Assembly (NCBI GenBank): GCA_937904375.1
Contig: CALDIG010000059.1
Location: 1 to 13,792, forward strand
Length of the DNA stretch: 13,792 bases
Reading direction: 5' to 3'
Origin: an uncultured Prevotellaceae bacterium
GTDB taxonomy: Bacteria; Bacteroidota; Bacteroidia; Bacteroidales; Muribaculaceae
Below, one piece after another: positions 7,225-13,449 of the stretch; within the stretch, counting starts at the first letter, position 1; every line of letters starts with the position of its first letter. The position numbers and the translations under genes are program-made. The notes under the pieces are model-generated. The model made no database searches. It had not been told where the DNA came from and was given only the letters and a program-made list of their open reading frames with translations.

Positions 7225-7833
7225 TTATAGTAGGGTGATTCCATATTCCCTTAGGCTCTTCTCATACTGGTTGGCATCGGAGAACAGGACTGCATGCATT
7301 CCTGCCGCCCTGGCTCCGGCGATATTGGCTTGCCGGTCGTCGGTGAAAAGGCATTCCTCCTTGACGAGCCCGAATTTCTCGCAAAGGCGGTCATAGATCG
7401 CCACATCGGGCTTTACCATGCGCTCCTCTGAGGAGATGAGCCTGTCGTCCATCATGCCCAGGATGTCATATTTCTCTATAATGGGATATATCGCATCGCT
7501 CCAGTTGGTGAGTCCATAAAGGCGGTAGCCGGCGCTCCTCAATCGGGTGAGCAGGTTGCGCATTCCTGGCATCTCTACGGTCATCGCCTCAAGCTGGCGG
7601 TCATAGAACTCCTGTAACTGCCTTTCCCAATATGGGAACTTCGACTGGCAGTCCCTGATAATTTCGAGAAAACTTTCCTCGCCCAGGTCGCATCGCCTCA
7701 CGAAGTCCTCGTTACACACAACCCTCTCAAATTCAAGGAGTTCATCATTATCAGCAAAGATAGTCCTCACAAACGCCGGATAGTCATAGCAAATCAGCAC
7801 ATTGCCGAAGTCAAATATTAGGTTCTTTATCAT
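7225..7833 (-). CDS. HAD-superfamily phosphatase (YihX-like, subfamily IA)
   Basis: This 202-residue cytosolic hydrolase of small phosphate esters has all four HAD motifs. Motif I is FDFGNV with nucleophile Asp8, and Asn replaces the usual second Asp region as in the YihX-type DxGN group. Motif II is LTN (Thr109-Asn110), motif III is Lys141 in VKPD, and motif IV is TDD (Asp165-Asp166) before ANIAGARAAGM. A helical cap lies at about 15-85. I chose the ATG at 7833 because an in-frame ATG at 7893 would add 20 residues encoded only by a tandem repeat (MHNAQFTMHNSQ...), and MIKNLIFDFGNV is the family's normal beginning. It is the third gene of a TPP-riboswitch operon, which suggests dephosphorylation of a thiamine-related phosphate ester. 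That is inference only; it could be an unrelated passenger. Confidence 0.9.
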   Translation of the reverse strand: MIKNLIFDFGNVLICYDYPAFVRTIFADNDELLEFERVVCNEDFVRRCDLGEESFLEIIRDCQSKFPYWERQLQEFYDRQLEAMTVEMPGMRNLLTRLRSAGYRLYGLTNWSDAIYPIIEKYDILGMMDDRLISSEERMVKPDVAIYDRLCEKFGLVKEECLFTDDRQANIAGARAAGMHAVLFSDANQYEKSLREYGITLL

Positions 7834-7896
7834 GAATTGTGCATTGCGAATTGTGCATTGCGAATTGTGCATTGTGAATTGTGCATTATGCATTAT
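7834..7896. repeat. Nine heptamers forming the pnuC-HAD intercistronic spacer
   Basis: On the plus strand GAATTGT alternates with GCATTGC, GCATTGT or GCATTAT, giving nine 7-base units in a row (a 14-base composite repeated four times plus one). The array begins directly next to the HAD start codon and includes the pnuC stop codon (7886-7888), so the whole spacer between the genes is repeat. Confidence 0.9.
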
Positions 7897-8581
7897 TAAC
7901 AGCCATCTTCCTCCACTTGAGGTAGCCGAAGATGGCGATTACGGTGTAGAAGCCATAAAGGCTGGCGGTGAAAGGAATTTTCTTGTAGATATAAAGTCCG
8001 CAGCACACGGCATCGACCACAAGCCACAAGAGCCATTGCTCCACATATTTCTTGGCGAGAGCCCACAGTGCCACAGCACTAAGCGAGGTGGTGAAACTGT
8101 CGAGGATTGGCACGCGGCTGTCGGTAAAGGAAATTAGAATCCAATATATCAATCCCCAGAGCACCAGCCACGTTGCCAACGAGGCAAACGCATGGCGACG
8201 CGTGTAGTGAGCAATAGGACGCTCTTTGCCCTTTGCTCTTTGCCCTTTGTTCCCCCACCGCCAACAGGCAAAACCATAAATTGCCATGGCAATATAGTAA
8301 AACTCCATACCAAAATCGGCATATAGCCCTTTCTCAAAGTAGAGATAGGCATGAACTGCAGGCATTATAACGCTCACAGCCCATAACCAAATATTGGCCT
8401 TGTACTCGAGCCACAAATATAGCAGCCCGAGTACTGTGCTGATTATATCAATGAGAACTATTTTATCGCATGAAGCTATCCAAGTTATTAAGTATGTCCA
8501 GAAATTGACCTTTATTTTAAGCCACAATAATATGACGTCAAATATAAAACTGACAATATCTGCAACTTGGAAATTAAGCAT
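7886..8581 (-). CDS. pnuT: PnuC-family vitamin transporter, probably thiamine (PnuT)
   Basis: This 231-residue inner-membrane protein of the PnuC family mediates facilitated uptake of a vitamin whose later phosphorylation traps it. Hydrophobic segments lie at about 10-35, 45-82, 90-108, 132-153, 160-178, 183-198 and 205-225. The family core is clear: DIISTVLGLLYLWLEYKANI, IYGFACWRWG, and DSFTTSLSAVALWALAKKYVEQW then VDAVCCGLYIYK. Thiamine is inferred as substrate because the gene lies 21 bases after a TonB receptor under a TPP riboswitch, as in other Bacteroidetes PnuT operons. Family members usually begin near residue 44 here. The first 35 residues are an extra copy of helix 1, and no ATG, GTG or TTG is available at the usual position, so the ATG at 8581 is kept. 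A heptamer repeat encodes part of the loop after WRWG. Confidence 0.88.
   Translation of the reverse strand: MLNFQVADIVSFIFDVILLWLKIKVNFWTYLITWIASCDKIVLIDIISTVLGLLYLWLEYKANIWLWAVSVIMPAVHAYLYFEKGLYADFGMEFYYIAMAIYGFACWRWGNKGQRAKGKERPIAHYTRRHAFASLATWLVLWGLIYWILISFTDSRVPILDSFTTSLSAVALWALAKKYVEQWLLWLVVDAVCCGLYIYKKIPFTASLYGFYTVIAIFGYLKWRKMAVNNA
8221..8255. repeat. Heptamer tandem repeat inside the PnuC coding region
   Basis: GCTCTTT GCCCTTT GCTCTTT GCCCTTT is followed by a diverged GTTCCCC. On the coding strand it encodes the Lys/Arg/Gly-rich GNKGQRAKGKER in a loop between membrane helices, where a short variable insert would be tolerated. Confidence 0.8.
8366..8560 (-). repeat. Internal duplication of the first transmembrane helix of PnuC
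   Basis: Residues 8-35 (DIVSFIFDVILLWLKIKVNF onward) align without gaps to residues 45-72 (DIISTVLGLLYLWLEYKANI onward). Ten of 28 residues are identical and most others are conservative, with a 37-residue offset. The DNA also shows matching blocks such as GATAT..TCAG, TTGTGGCT and AAGG(T/C)CAAT, which supports a tandem duplication rather than convergence. Confidence 0.7.
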
Positions 8582-8602
8582 TTTGTCTATTCCTTTAACG
8601 AG

Positions 8603-10852
8603 TTAAAACAGTAGCGTCAAGTGCGCCAGCACATTGGTTCCCGCCATTGGGTAGAAACGCGGGTCGCTTACTAGCGTGGGCTGGTTGTTCTTGTCACCGT
8701 CTTTATAGACTGCGGCAGTCTGAGCATAGCCGTTGTTCTCATATTTCTTGTTAAACAAGTTGTAGATGGTCACGCCGGCGGTGATTTTCTTCACATGAGG
8801 CAGCTTGAAGGAGTAGGCAAGCCCCAGATTGCTGATGAAATATGGGTCAAGCGAGTCTTCCTTGCTCTCGAAGTTGTCAAGATACTGGCGGCTCACATAC
8901 TGCGACTGCAGCTGTGCCTCAAAGCCCTTGTAGTTGAACTGGAGTACGCTATTGACAACTGCCTTGGGTGAAAAAGCGATGGTGGTGTTGCCCTTCTCGA
9001 TGGCGGTCTGTGTCCACATATCATGCCAGCCATCGTCGTAGTCGCTAACATAGCCCACATAATCCTTGATGATGTTGCGGCTGAAAGTGGCGTTCACGTC
9101 CCAGCGCAGCCAGCTAGCGAGTTGAGCGCCTGCCATCAGCTCAATGCCGCAGCGGTAGCTGTCGGGCACGTTCTCTGCCATCAGCTCGCCTATCTCGTTG
9201 AGCTTGCCATTGAGCACGAGCTGGTCTTTGTACTTCATGTGATAGAGATTGATGCCAGCCGAGAAACGACTGCTCTTGAATTCATAGCCTGCCTCCCAGT
9301 CATAGAGCTTCTCGGCACGAGGATGCTCAAGGAACAGTCCGTCGGTGTAGTTGTTGCGGGTAGGCTCCTTCTGCGCCACTGCAAACGAGGCGTAAACACG
9401 GTTCTTTTGGTCAACTTGCCAGTTCAAACCCACTTTAGGATTGAAGAAGTTGAACGTCTCGTCAACGTTTAGCACCTGCAAGTGCTCAGGACTTGCGGTC
9501 CAGTCCCACTTGTCGTTGTCGCCTTCAATCTTGTAGTTGATATGGCGGAACTGAAGGTCGAGATATGCGCTCAACCCATGCCAAATGCTGTAGTTGTTCT
9601 TCCAGTAGATGTTGAAGTCGGTCTTCTTGCCTTTGTTGCGGTAATATTCATGGTCGGGGTCAAGAACGCCCATATAGTTCTCTATCCATATCACCTGACC
9701 ATAATGGTCGTTAACGTACTTGTTAAAGCTTGCCCCTAGCACACTCGCCAAGCGGCTGCCGTTGTAGTGAATGGAGAACAGACCTCCGCCAAAGCCGCTA
9801 TCCACGATTTTCTTGCGCACGAGGTTAGATTTCTTCACTGTCTCGCCGTTGTATTCAAATGGTGTCAAGGCATATTCTTTGAGGGTGCGCAGGTTCTTGT
9901 ACTCCTGATAGTAGCCGTAGCCGTCGGTATAGTGCAATGCAGCTTTAAGCTTCCACTGGTTGGTGAAGTTGTGGTCGAGAAGCAGCTGGTAGTGGAACTG
10001 CTTGTAGATGTCCTTCTGGTCGCTGTAGAAGCCAGTAACCACATCATCGTGCTTGATTTCACCGTTGGGGTTGTACTTGCGGTCGCTCTCCAGCTTGCTG
10101 CGGCTGATGCCGTCCCAGGCGTGGTAGGTGTCTTCCTTGCCGCCAAAGGAGATGAACTGCAATTTGGTGTTGTCGTTCATATAAGCGACTTGGGCAAAAT
10201 AGGAAAACAGCGACGAGGTGGCACGGTCACGGTAGCCGTCACTTGAGATATGCGACAAGCGGCCGTCAAAATACCAATGCTCACCCATTCGGCCAGTGCC
10301 GAATTTCACGGTCTCCTTGTTGGTGTTGAACGAACCGTAGGAGCCCGAAATTTCAGCGTATGGGACTACCGACGAAGTTTGCGAACGCATATTCACGCTG
10401 CCGCCAAAAGCACCCGAACCGTTGGTCGAGGTGCCGGCACCTCGCTGAACCTGGATGTCGCGCAGCGACGAGGTGAGGTCGGGCGTATTCACCCAATAGA
10501 TGCTATGGCTCTCGGCATCATTCATGGGGATATCGTTCATTGTGATATTGATGCGGGTGGCATCGGTACCACGCACACGCATCGACGTGTAACCCACGCC
10601 GGCACCAGCGTCGCTGGTGAAGAGCAGACCTGGGGTAAAAGAAAGCAGCAAGGGGATATCCTTGCCTAAGTTGACACTCGCTAGTTGTTCTTTACTCACG
10701 TTGGTGAAAGCAACAGGAGTGTTGTTCGTTGCTCGAGTCGCAAGCACCTCCACTTCCTGAAGGTGCAATGTGTCACTGTCCACCACAGTTTGCGCGGTGG
10801 AAACCACGCTGCCGCAAATCACAGCGACAGCAAGAAGCATAGTTTTCTTCAT
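8603..10852 (-). CDS. TonB-dependent outer-membrane receptor, probably for thiamine or a thiamine phosphate
   Basis: This 749-residue receptor moves its ligand across the outer membrane using TonB energy. It has a signal peptide (residues 1-20, ending STA before Q21) and a TonB-box-like LQEVEVLATR at 31-40. A plug domain at about 43-160 contains PGLLFTSDAGAGVGYTSMRVRG and IQVQRGAGTSTNGSGAFGGSV. The rest, to residue 749, is the beta-barrel, with many Tyr/Trp-bearing strands and a final hydrophobic strand ending LAHLTLLF. There is no N-terminal carboxypeptidase-like or STN domain, so it is not of the SusC or FecA signalling type. The substrate is inferred from the TPP riboswitch 24 bases upstream and from the following pnuT-like gene. 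Length and motifs look complete. Confidence 0.93.
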   Translation of the reverse strand: MKKTMLLAVAVICGSVVSTAQTVVDSDTLHLQEVEVLATRATNNTPVAFTNVSKEQLASVNLGKDIPLLLSFTPGLLFTSDAGAGVGYTSMRVRGTDATRINITMNDIPMNDAESHSIYWVNTPDLTSSLRDIQVQRGAGTSTNGSGAFGGSVNMRSQTSSVVPYAEISGSYGSFNTNKETVKFGTGRMGEHWYFDGRLSHISSDGYRDRATSSLFSYFAQVAYMNDNTKLQFISFGGKEDTYHAWDGISRSKLESDRKYNPNGEIKHDDVVTGFYSDQKDIYKQFHYQLLLDHNFTNQWKLKAALHYTDGYGYYQEYKNLRTLKEYALTPFEYNGETVKKSNLVRKKIVDSGFGGGLFSIHYNGSRLASVLGASFNKYVNDHYGQVIWIENYMGVLDPDHEYYRNKGKKTDFNIYWKNNYSIWHGLSAYLDLQFRHINYKIEGDNDKWDWTASPEHLQVLNVDETFNFFNPKVGLNWQVDQKNRVYASFAVAQKEPTRNNYTDGLFLEHPRAEKLYDWEAGYEFKSSRFSAGINLYHMKYKDQLVLNGKLNEIGELMAENVPDSYRCGIELMAGAQLASWLRWDVNATFSRNIIKDYVGYVSDYDDGWHDMWTQTAIEKGNTTIAFSPKAVVNSVLQFNYKGFEAQLQSQYVSRQYLDNFESKEDSLDPYFISNLGLAYSFKLPHVKKITAGVTIYNLFNKKYENNGYAQTAAVYKDGDKNNQPTLVSDPRFYPMAGTNVLAHLTLLF

Positions 10853-10875
10853 ACTGTTATAGTTAATAAGTTTTG

Positions 10876-11000
10876 TTCTCTACGCCGGCATTATCCGGTT
10901 CAGATTCCATGGGTATGTTCTCAGCCACACCGGCATAAAGCAGCAGTCGCAATAGGCAAGCAACACGCTCTCAATGCCTTGCAGGGTGCAGCACCCCCAA
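10876..11000 (-). promoter_or_regulatory. TPP (THI-box) riboswitch
   Basis: Read on the minus strand, the conserved TPP aptamer parts occur in order. They are GGGGGTGC (10998-10991), then GGCTGAGAA (10926-10918), then ACCC (10914-10911), and last GAATCTGAACCGG followed by ATAATGCCGGCG (10907-10883). The pyrimidine-binding GCUGAGA and the GGATAATGCC core are intact. About 65 bases separate the first and second parts, so the P3 arm is extended. It lies 23 bases before the receptor start codon and just after a strong promoter, so TPP binding should repress the whole receptor-PnuT-HAD operon. Confidence 0.95.
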
Positions 11001-11019
11001 ACTCATTAGAATCACGCTG

Positions 11020-11051
11020 CAAAATTAGTGCAAGCCGAGTGAAATACCAAA
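11020..11051 (-). promoter_or_regulatory. Promoter of the riboswitch-controlled operon
   Basis: On the minus strand TTTG (11051-11048), a 20-base spacer and TAATTTTG (11027-11020) match the Bacteroidetes -33/-7 consensus exactly. The start site would be near 11013, placing the riboswitch at the very 5' end of the transcript. Confidence 0.75.
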
Positions 11052-11120
11052 TGAAAAGCTAAGATTTTCATTTTTATTTCCAAGGCACAGCCTAATTTAT
11101 CCAAAATTAGTAAAAAGTTT

Positions 11121-11148
11121 TCAGTTATCAGTTGTCAGTCATCAGTTT
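11121..11148. repeat. Four TCAGTNN heptamers between divergent promoters
   Basis: TCAGTTA TCAGTTG TCAGTCA TCAGTTT run in register. The array sits in the 110 bases separating the thiamine-operon promoter and the toxin-antitoxin promoter. Confidence 0.8.
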
Positions 11149-11161
11149 TTTGAACAAACGC

Positions 11162-11192
11162 TTGCACATGTGATACAATTGTTATATCTTTG
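11162..11192 (+). promoter_or_regulatory. Promoter of the YafQ-type toxin-antitoxin operon
   Basis: TTG (11162-11164), a 20-base spacer and TATCTTTG (11185-11192) fit TTTG-N20-TAnnTTTG. The start site would be about 11199, some 24 bases before the antitoxin ATG. Confidence 0.7.
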
Positions 11193-11193
11193 C

Positions 11194-11214
11194 ACTATAA
11201 ATATATTTAATAGT
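11194..11214. promoter_or_regulatory. Near-palindromic candidate operator of the toxin-antitoxin operon
   Basis: ACTAT (11194-11198) and ATAGT (11210-11214) flank AAATATATTT, itself a palindrome, with a single unpaired A. The element covers the predicted transcription start. Antitoxins of the ribbon-helix-helix type usually repress their own promoter, so this is a plausible binding site. Confidence 0.45.
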
Positions 11215-11222
11215 ATAACATT

Positions 11223-11474
11223 ATGAAAAACATCGTTCAACGCAAGCAGACTTCTTTCAGGCTAAGAACTGATTTGATAGAAGGTCTTAAAAAAGCAGCA
11301 GAGAGAGAGAATAGAACTCTCAACAATTATGTTGAGTACGTCCTGCTGAAAGTGGTTTATTCTGAGCCTAACGATACTACTGTGGCAGCTATTGAAGAAG
11401 CCACAAATTCAGACAACAAGAACACCATATACAATACGGCAGATGAACTGCTTAGTGATTTGGATAAGGATTGA
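11223..11474 (+). CDS. Ribbon-helix-helix antitoxin of a YafQ-type pair
   Basis: This 83-residue protein would neutralise the toxin encoded next to it and probably repress the operon. Residues about 8-45 form a ribbon-helix-helix: a beta strand KQTSFRLRTDLI, helix GLKKAAERENR and helix TLNNYVEYVLLKVV. The acidic tail (NTADELLSDLDKD) is of the kind that wraps around a YafQ/RelE toxin. Its TGA stop (11472-11474) overlaps the toxin start. The operon has its own promoter and a palindromic site just upstream. It resembles DinJ/RelB-like antitoxins in layout, but I do not assign a gene name. Confidence 0.85.
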   Translation: MKNIVQRKQTSFRLRTDLIEGLKKAAERENRTLNNYVEYVLLKVVYSEPNDTTVAAIEEATNSDNKNTIYNTADELLSDLDKD

Positions 11475-11749
11475 AAAAGCTTCGTCCCACTACGCAGTTT
11501 AAAAAAGACTACAAGAAATACCGCCACTTTCCCGATAAGGTTGCTGCTTTAAAAGTAGTTCTTGAAATGCTTCAGAATGAGGTAGAACTGCCAGAGAAAT
11601 ACTATGCACATCCGTTGCATGGAAAGTATAAAGGGTGCATTGAATGCCATATCGAGAGTGATTACCTTTTAATCTGGATTGACCAAGAGAGCGACATTAT
11701 TGATCTCATCAGGCTAGGAAGCCACTCTGAATTGTTTAAAAACAAATAA
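11471..11749 (+). CDS. YafQ-family mRNA interferase toxin
   Basis: This 92-residue ribosome-dependent endoribonuclease belongs to the RelE/YafQ fold. Residues corresponding to the YafQ active site are present: His47 (AHPLHGKYKG), His60 (ECHIESDYLL), Asp64 and His85 (GSHSELF). The N-terminal part (KKLRPTTQFKKDYKKYRHF) is the usual basic helix. Translation appears to begin at TTG (11471-11473), sharing TTGA with the antitoxin stop, which couples toxin production to antitoxin translation and keeps it low. All catalytic residues are intact, so the toxin is probably active. It converges with the retropepsin-like gene 90 bases further on. Confidence 0.9.
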   Translation: MKKLRPTTQFKKDYKKYRHFPDKVAALKVVLEMLQNEVELPEKYYAHPLHGKYKGCIECHIESDYLLIWIDQESDIIDLIRLGSHSELFKNK

Positions 11750-11839
11750 AACATCAAATTATTGCAGTTTTTCAAGCATTCCTTGAGATGCGGCTTTATC
11801 TGTTTGCTAATCTGAAGAAAAATATAGCAGATATGATGA

Positions 11840-12655
11840 TTATAACAATAAGACATATACCTCGCTACCTCGCGCCTTACTATGACCATTTATAGCGGAT
11901 TTTACGTACCAGACGGCAGCATCTATATAACTTCGCTCAACACCTGTGCCATTGAAAGAACATTTCGCTAAATAATACATTGCGTCGGCTTGTCCTTTGT
12001 CTGCGGCTCTCTTCCACCAATAGACAGCCGAATTGTAATTTTGAAGAACGTCTATGCCTTCATAATACTGAAGTCCTAAATAATACTGTGATTGGGCGTC
12101 TTGTGGAGATTGAATTGAGTGCCCAATTAATTCAGCACCAGTATATGTCTTGTTATTCTTTGCGGTAGCCCTTCTTTGCTCTTCGGCCCTTCTTTGCTCT
12201 TCGGCCCTTCTTTGCTCTTCGGCTCTTCTTTGCTGATCGGCTCTGAGTATTTCATCAAGACGTGCTCTTTCTTCTTGTGAGAGTCCATTAACTATTACCA
12301 AATCATTATTTTTATAATCAATATACCATTTTCCCAAATTACGTATAACAGATTGTCCAAGTAACAATGGCGCATCCGAGGAACTAGAGACAAGAGCTTC
12401 AACATTCCTGACAACAGTATTTCCAATCTTGACTTCTTTAAGGTTTATCACCCAGTTTTCTTCAATATCTCCATTTGCTATCGTGCTTTCCGTAGTGCCA
12501 GTGATGTCGTTTCTGTCAACATATCCGTTTTTTAGCATAAACTCTGCCTCAGTTGAAGAAATGCTCACAGTCGTTGCGCCTGTGTCAAAGATGAATTTCA
12601 TGCGCAGTCCATTCACTTCGCATGGCATGGTATAAACGCCATTTTCAAGGGTCAT
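11840..12655 (-). CDS. Retropepsin-like aspartic protease with Sel1 repeats, N-terminus frameshifted
   Basis: The 271-codon open part contains a clan AA aspartic protease domain (about 5-122) with catalytic FIFDTGATTVSIS (Asp24) and the downstream PLLLGQSVIRNLGKWYID. A Gln/Arg/Glu-rich helix (RRAEEQ repeated, 143-163) follows, then two Sel1-like repeats (about 186-220 and 223-258). Single-domain retropepsins of this type act as dimers. The ATG at 12655 lies inside what should be mature protein: the preceding in-frame codons encode ADFANAEERIK, and a signal peptide sits in another frame (12738 onward). The tail ARGSEVYVLLL after the second Sel1 repeat does not look like a Sel1 continuation. 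The gene is 42 bases after the DUF2442 gene and may share its transcript. It is either a broken exported protein or affected by a sequencing error. Confidence 0.75.
   Translation of the reverse strand: MTLENGVYTMPCEVNGLRMKFIFDTGATTVSISSTEAEFMLKNGYVDRNDITGTTESTIANGDIEENWVINLKEVKIGNTVVRNVEALVSSSSDAPLLLGQSVIRNLGKWYIDYKNNDLVIVNGLSQEERARLDEILRADQQRRAEEQRRAEEQRRAEEQRRATAKNNKTYTGAELIGHSIQSPQDAQSQYYLGLQYYEGIDVLQNYNSAVYWWKRAADKGQADAMYYLAKCSFNGTGVERSYIDAAVWYVKSAINGHSKARGSEVYVLLL
12171..12240. repeat. 18-bp coding repeat (about 3.9 copies) encoding RRAEEQ
   Basis: Units start at 12171, 12189 and 12207, with a diverged fourth copy at 12225. They encode a charged helical linker between the protease and Sel1 domains. 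The copy number is likely to vary. Confidence 0.85.
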
Positions 12656-12657
12656 CT

Positions 12658-12738
12658 TTATCCTCTCCTCGGCATTAGCAAAGTCAGCTGCAAAGAAAAT
12701 AATGTAACAATTAATATGGCAAATGTTCTTTTATACAT
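12658..12738 (-). pseudogene. Out-of-frame signal peptide of the retropepsin-like gene
   Basis: From the ATG at 12738 the frame reads MYKRTFAILIVTLFSL, a typical Sec signal start, then passes into QLTLLMPRRG and stops at TAA. The protease frame, read through the same DNA, gives FFAADFANAEERIK, which would complete the signal peptide and its cleavage site. Adding one base in the T-rich run around 12687-12695 restores one continuous ORF of about 298 codons (to 11840). Confidence 0.65.
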
Positions 12739-12779
12739 AATCTTATATGTTATGTTGTTTAGTGATAGTAAAGTCTGTT

Positions 12780-13193
12780 TTAAAGAGTTAACAGTTCATT
12801 TCCTAAGTTGTGTAAGCCTTCCTTAACGAATTGCACCTTTTGTGGACTTGGATTCTTTGAGCCATTGATATAGTTTGAAAGCAATGTGTAGTTGATGCCT
12901 ATAAATTTGGCAAATTGTTTCACATTGAGTTGTGGCAAACTTATAAAAATTTGACGTATTTCATTGTCATAGAAATTGTCAGTTTGGTAGAAACTTGAAA
13001 TGTGAATATCTTCATCAATGTTGTCCCATCTCAGAGCCTCTCCATTATGTACTATTCTAAACTCTGCTCGTTCGGCATTGGTTGCATCTAGCAAAAGAGG
13101 AAAATCAATGAGCGAACGGCTCAGAATTTCATCAAGATCGGTATGGATATATATCCTGCCGTCTTTAAACCACACTTTATCAATCTTTCCCAT
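12780..13193 (-). CDS. DUF2442 domain protein with C-terminal helix-turn-helix
   Basis: The 137-residue protein starts at MGKIDKVWF; an ATG 8 codons upstream (13217) is also possible but would lengthen the overlap with the previous gene from 14 to 38 bases. Residues about 4-70 are DUF2442 (VWFKDGRIYIHTDLDE ... LRWDNIDEDIHIS). Residues about 86-132 form an HTH resembling Cro/C1 types (VKQFAKFIGINYTLLSNYIN then GSKNPSPQ). DUF2442 proteins are typically encoded next to DUF4160 proteins in two-gene units resembling toxin-antitoxin loci. The DNA-binding C-terminus makes this the likely regulator or antitoxin-like partner, binding the inverted repeat in the promoter upstream. That role is inferred. 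Confidence 0.85.
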   Translation of the reverse strand: MGKIDKVWFKDGRIYIHTDLDEILSRSLIDFPLLLDATNAERAEFRIVHNGEALRWDNIDEDIHISSFYQTDNFYDNEIRQIFISLPQLNVKQFAKFIGINYTLLSNYINGSKNPSPQKVQFVKEGLHNLGNELLTL

Positions 13194-13434
13194 TTTGTTT
13201 GTTTTTAAAATGTTCATTCCATCTCTTTATAAACTCTTCCCTATACAGAGAAGCTACGCCAAGAGCTTTTTTTATATCCTTTTGCTTTAACCCATGATTT
13301 TCAATTAATTCAACATTGGGGTCTATCTGAATTCTTCCCCAAGCGTCACAATAATCCACATGAACGTGAATAGGCTCATGGTCATTGGAGTAGAAATAAA
13401 ACCTAAATCCAAAAATAATTAATATAGTTGGCAT
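13180..13434 (-). CDS. DUF4160 family protein
   Basis: The 84-residue protein begins MPTILIIFGFRFYFYSNDHE. It carries the family's conserved DHEPIHVHV segment (His19, His23, His25), then RIQIDPNVELIENHGLK and a helical C-terminus (KALGVASLYREEFIKRWNEH). A TTG at 13452 would add six residues but lies within the promoter, so the ATG at 13434 is preferred; the predicted leader is only about 10 bases. Its last 14 bases overlap the start of the DUF2442 gene. The His-rich motif could bind metal, and the activity is not established to my knowledge. Confidence 0.85.
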   Translation of the reverse strand: MPTILIIFGFRFYFYSNDHEPIHVHVDYCDAWGRIQIDPNVELIENHGLKQKDIKKALGVASLYREEFIKRWNEHFKNKQNGKD

Positions 13435-13449
13435 AACATATATTTTTTG

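Noticed and set aside
7834..7893. N-terminal extension of the HAD protein from the ATG at 7893
   Set aside because: It is encoded only by the heptamer repeat and overlaps the pnuC stop; the family begins at the next ATG (7833).
7802..8137. 111-codon plus-strand ORF over the heptamer array and pnuC
   Set aside because: It is antisense to two well-supported genes, and its start consists of repeat sequence.
9023..10669. Several long plus-strand ORFs opposite the TonB receptor gene
   Set aside because: They are antisense shadows of a gene with clear domain structure and have no promoters or recognisable domains.
11769..11785. Terminator hairpin TCAAG-CATTC-CTTGA between the convergent toxin and retropepsin genes
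   Set aside because: The stem is only five base pairs with no T run, too weak to list.
11662..11889. 75-codon minus-strand ORF overlapping the YafQ toxin end
   Set aside because: It is antisense to the toxin and its composition is not protein-like.
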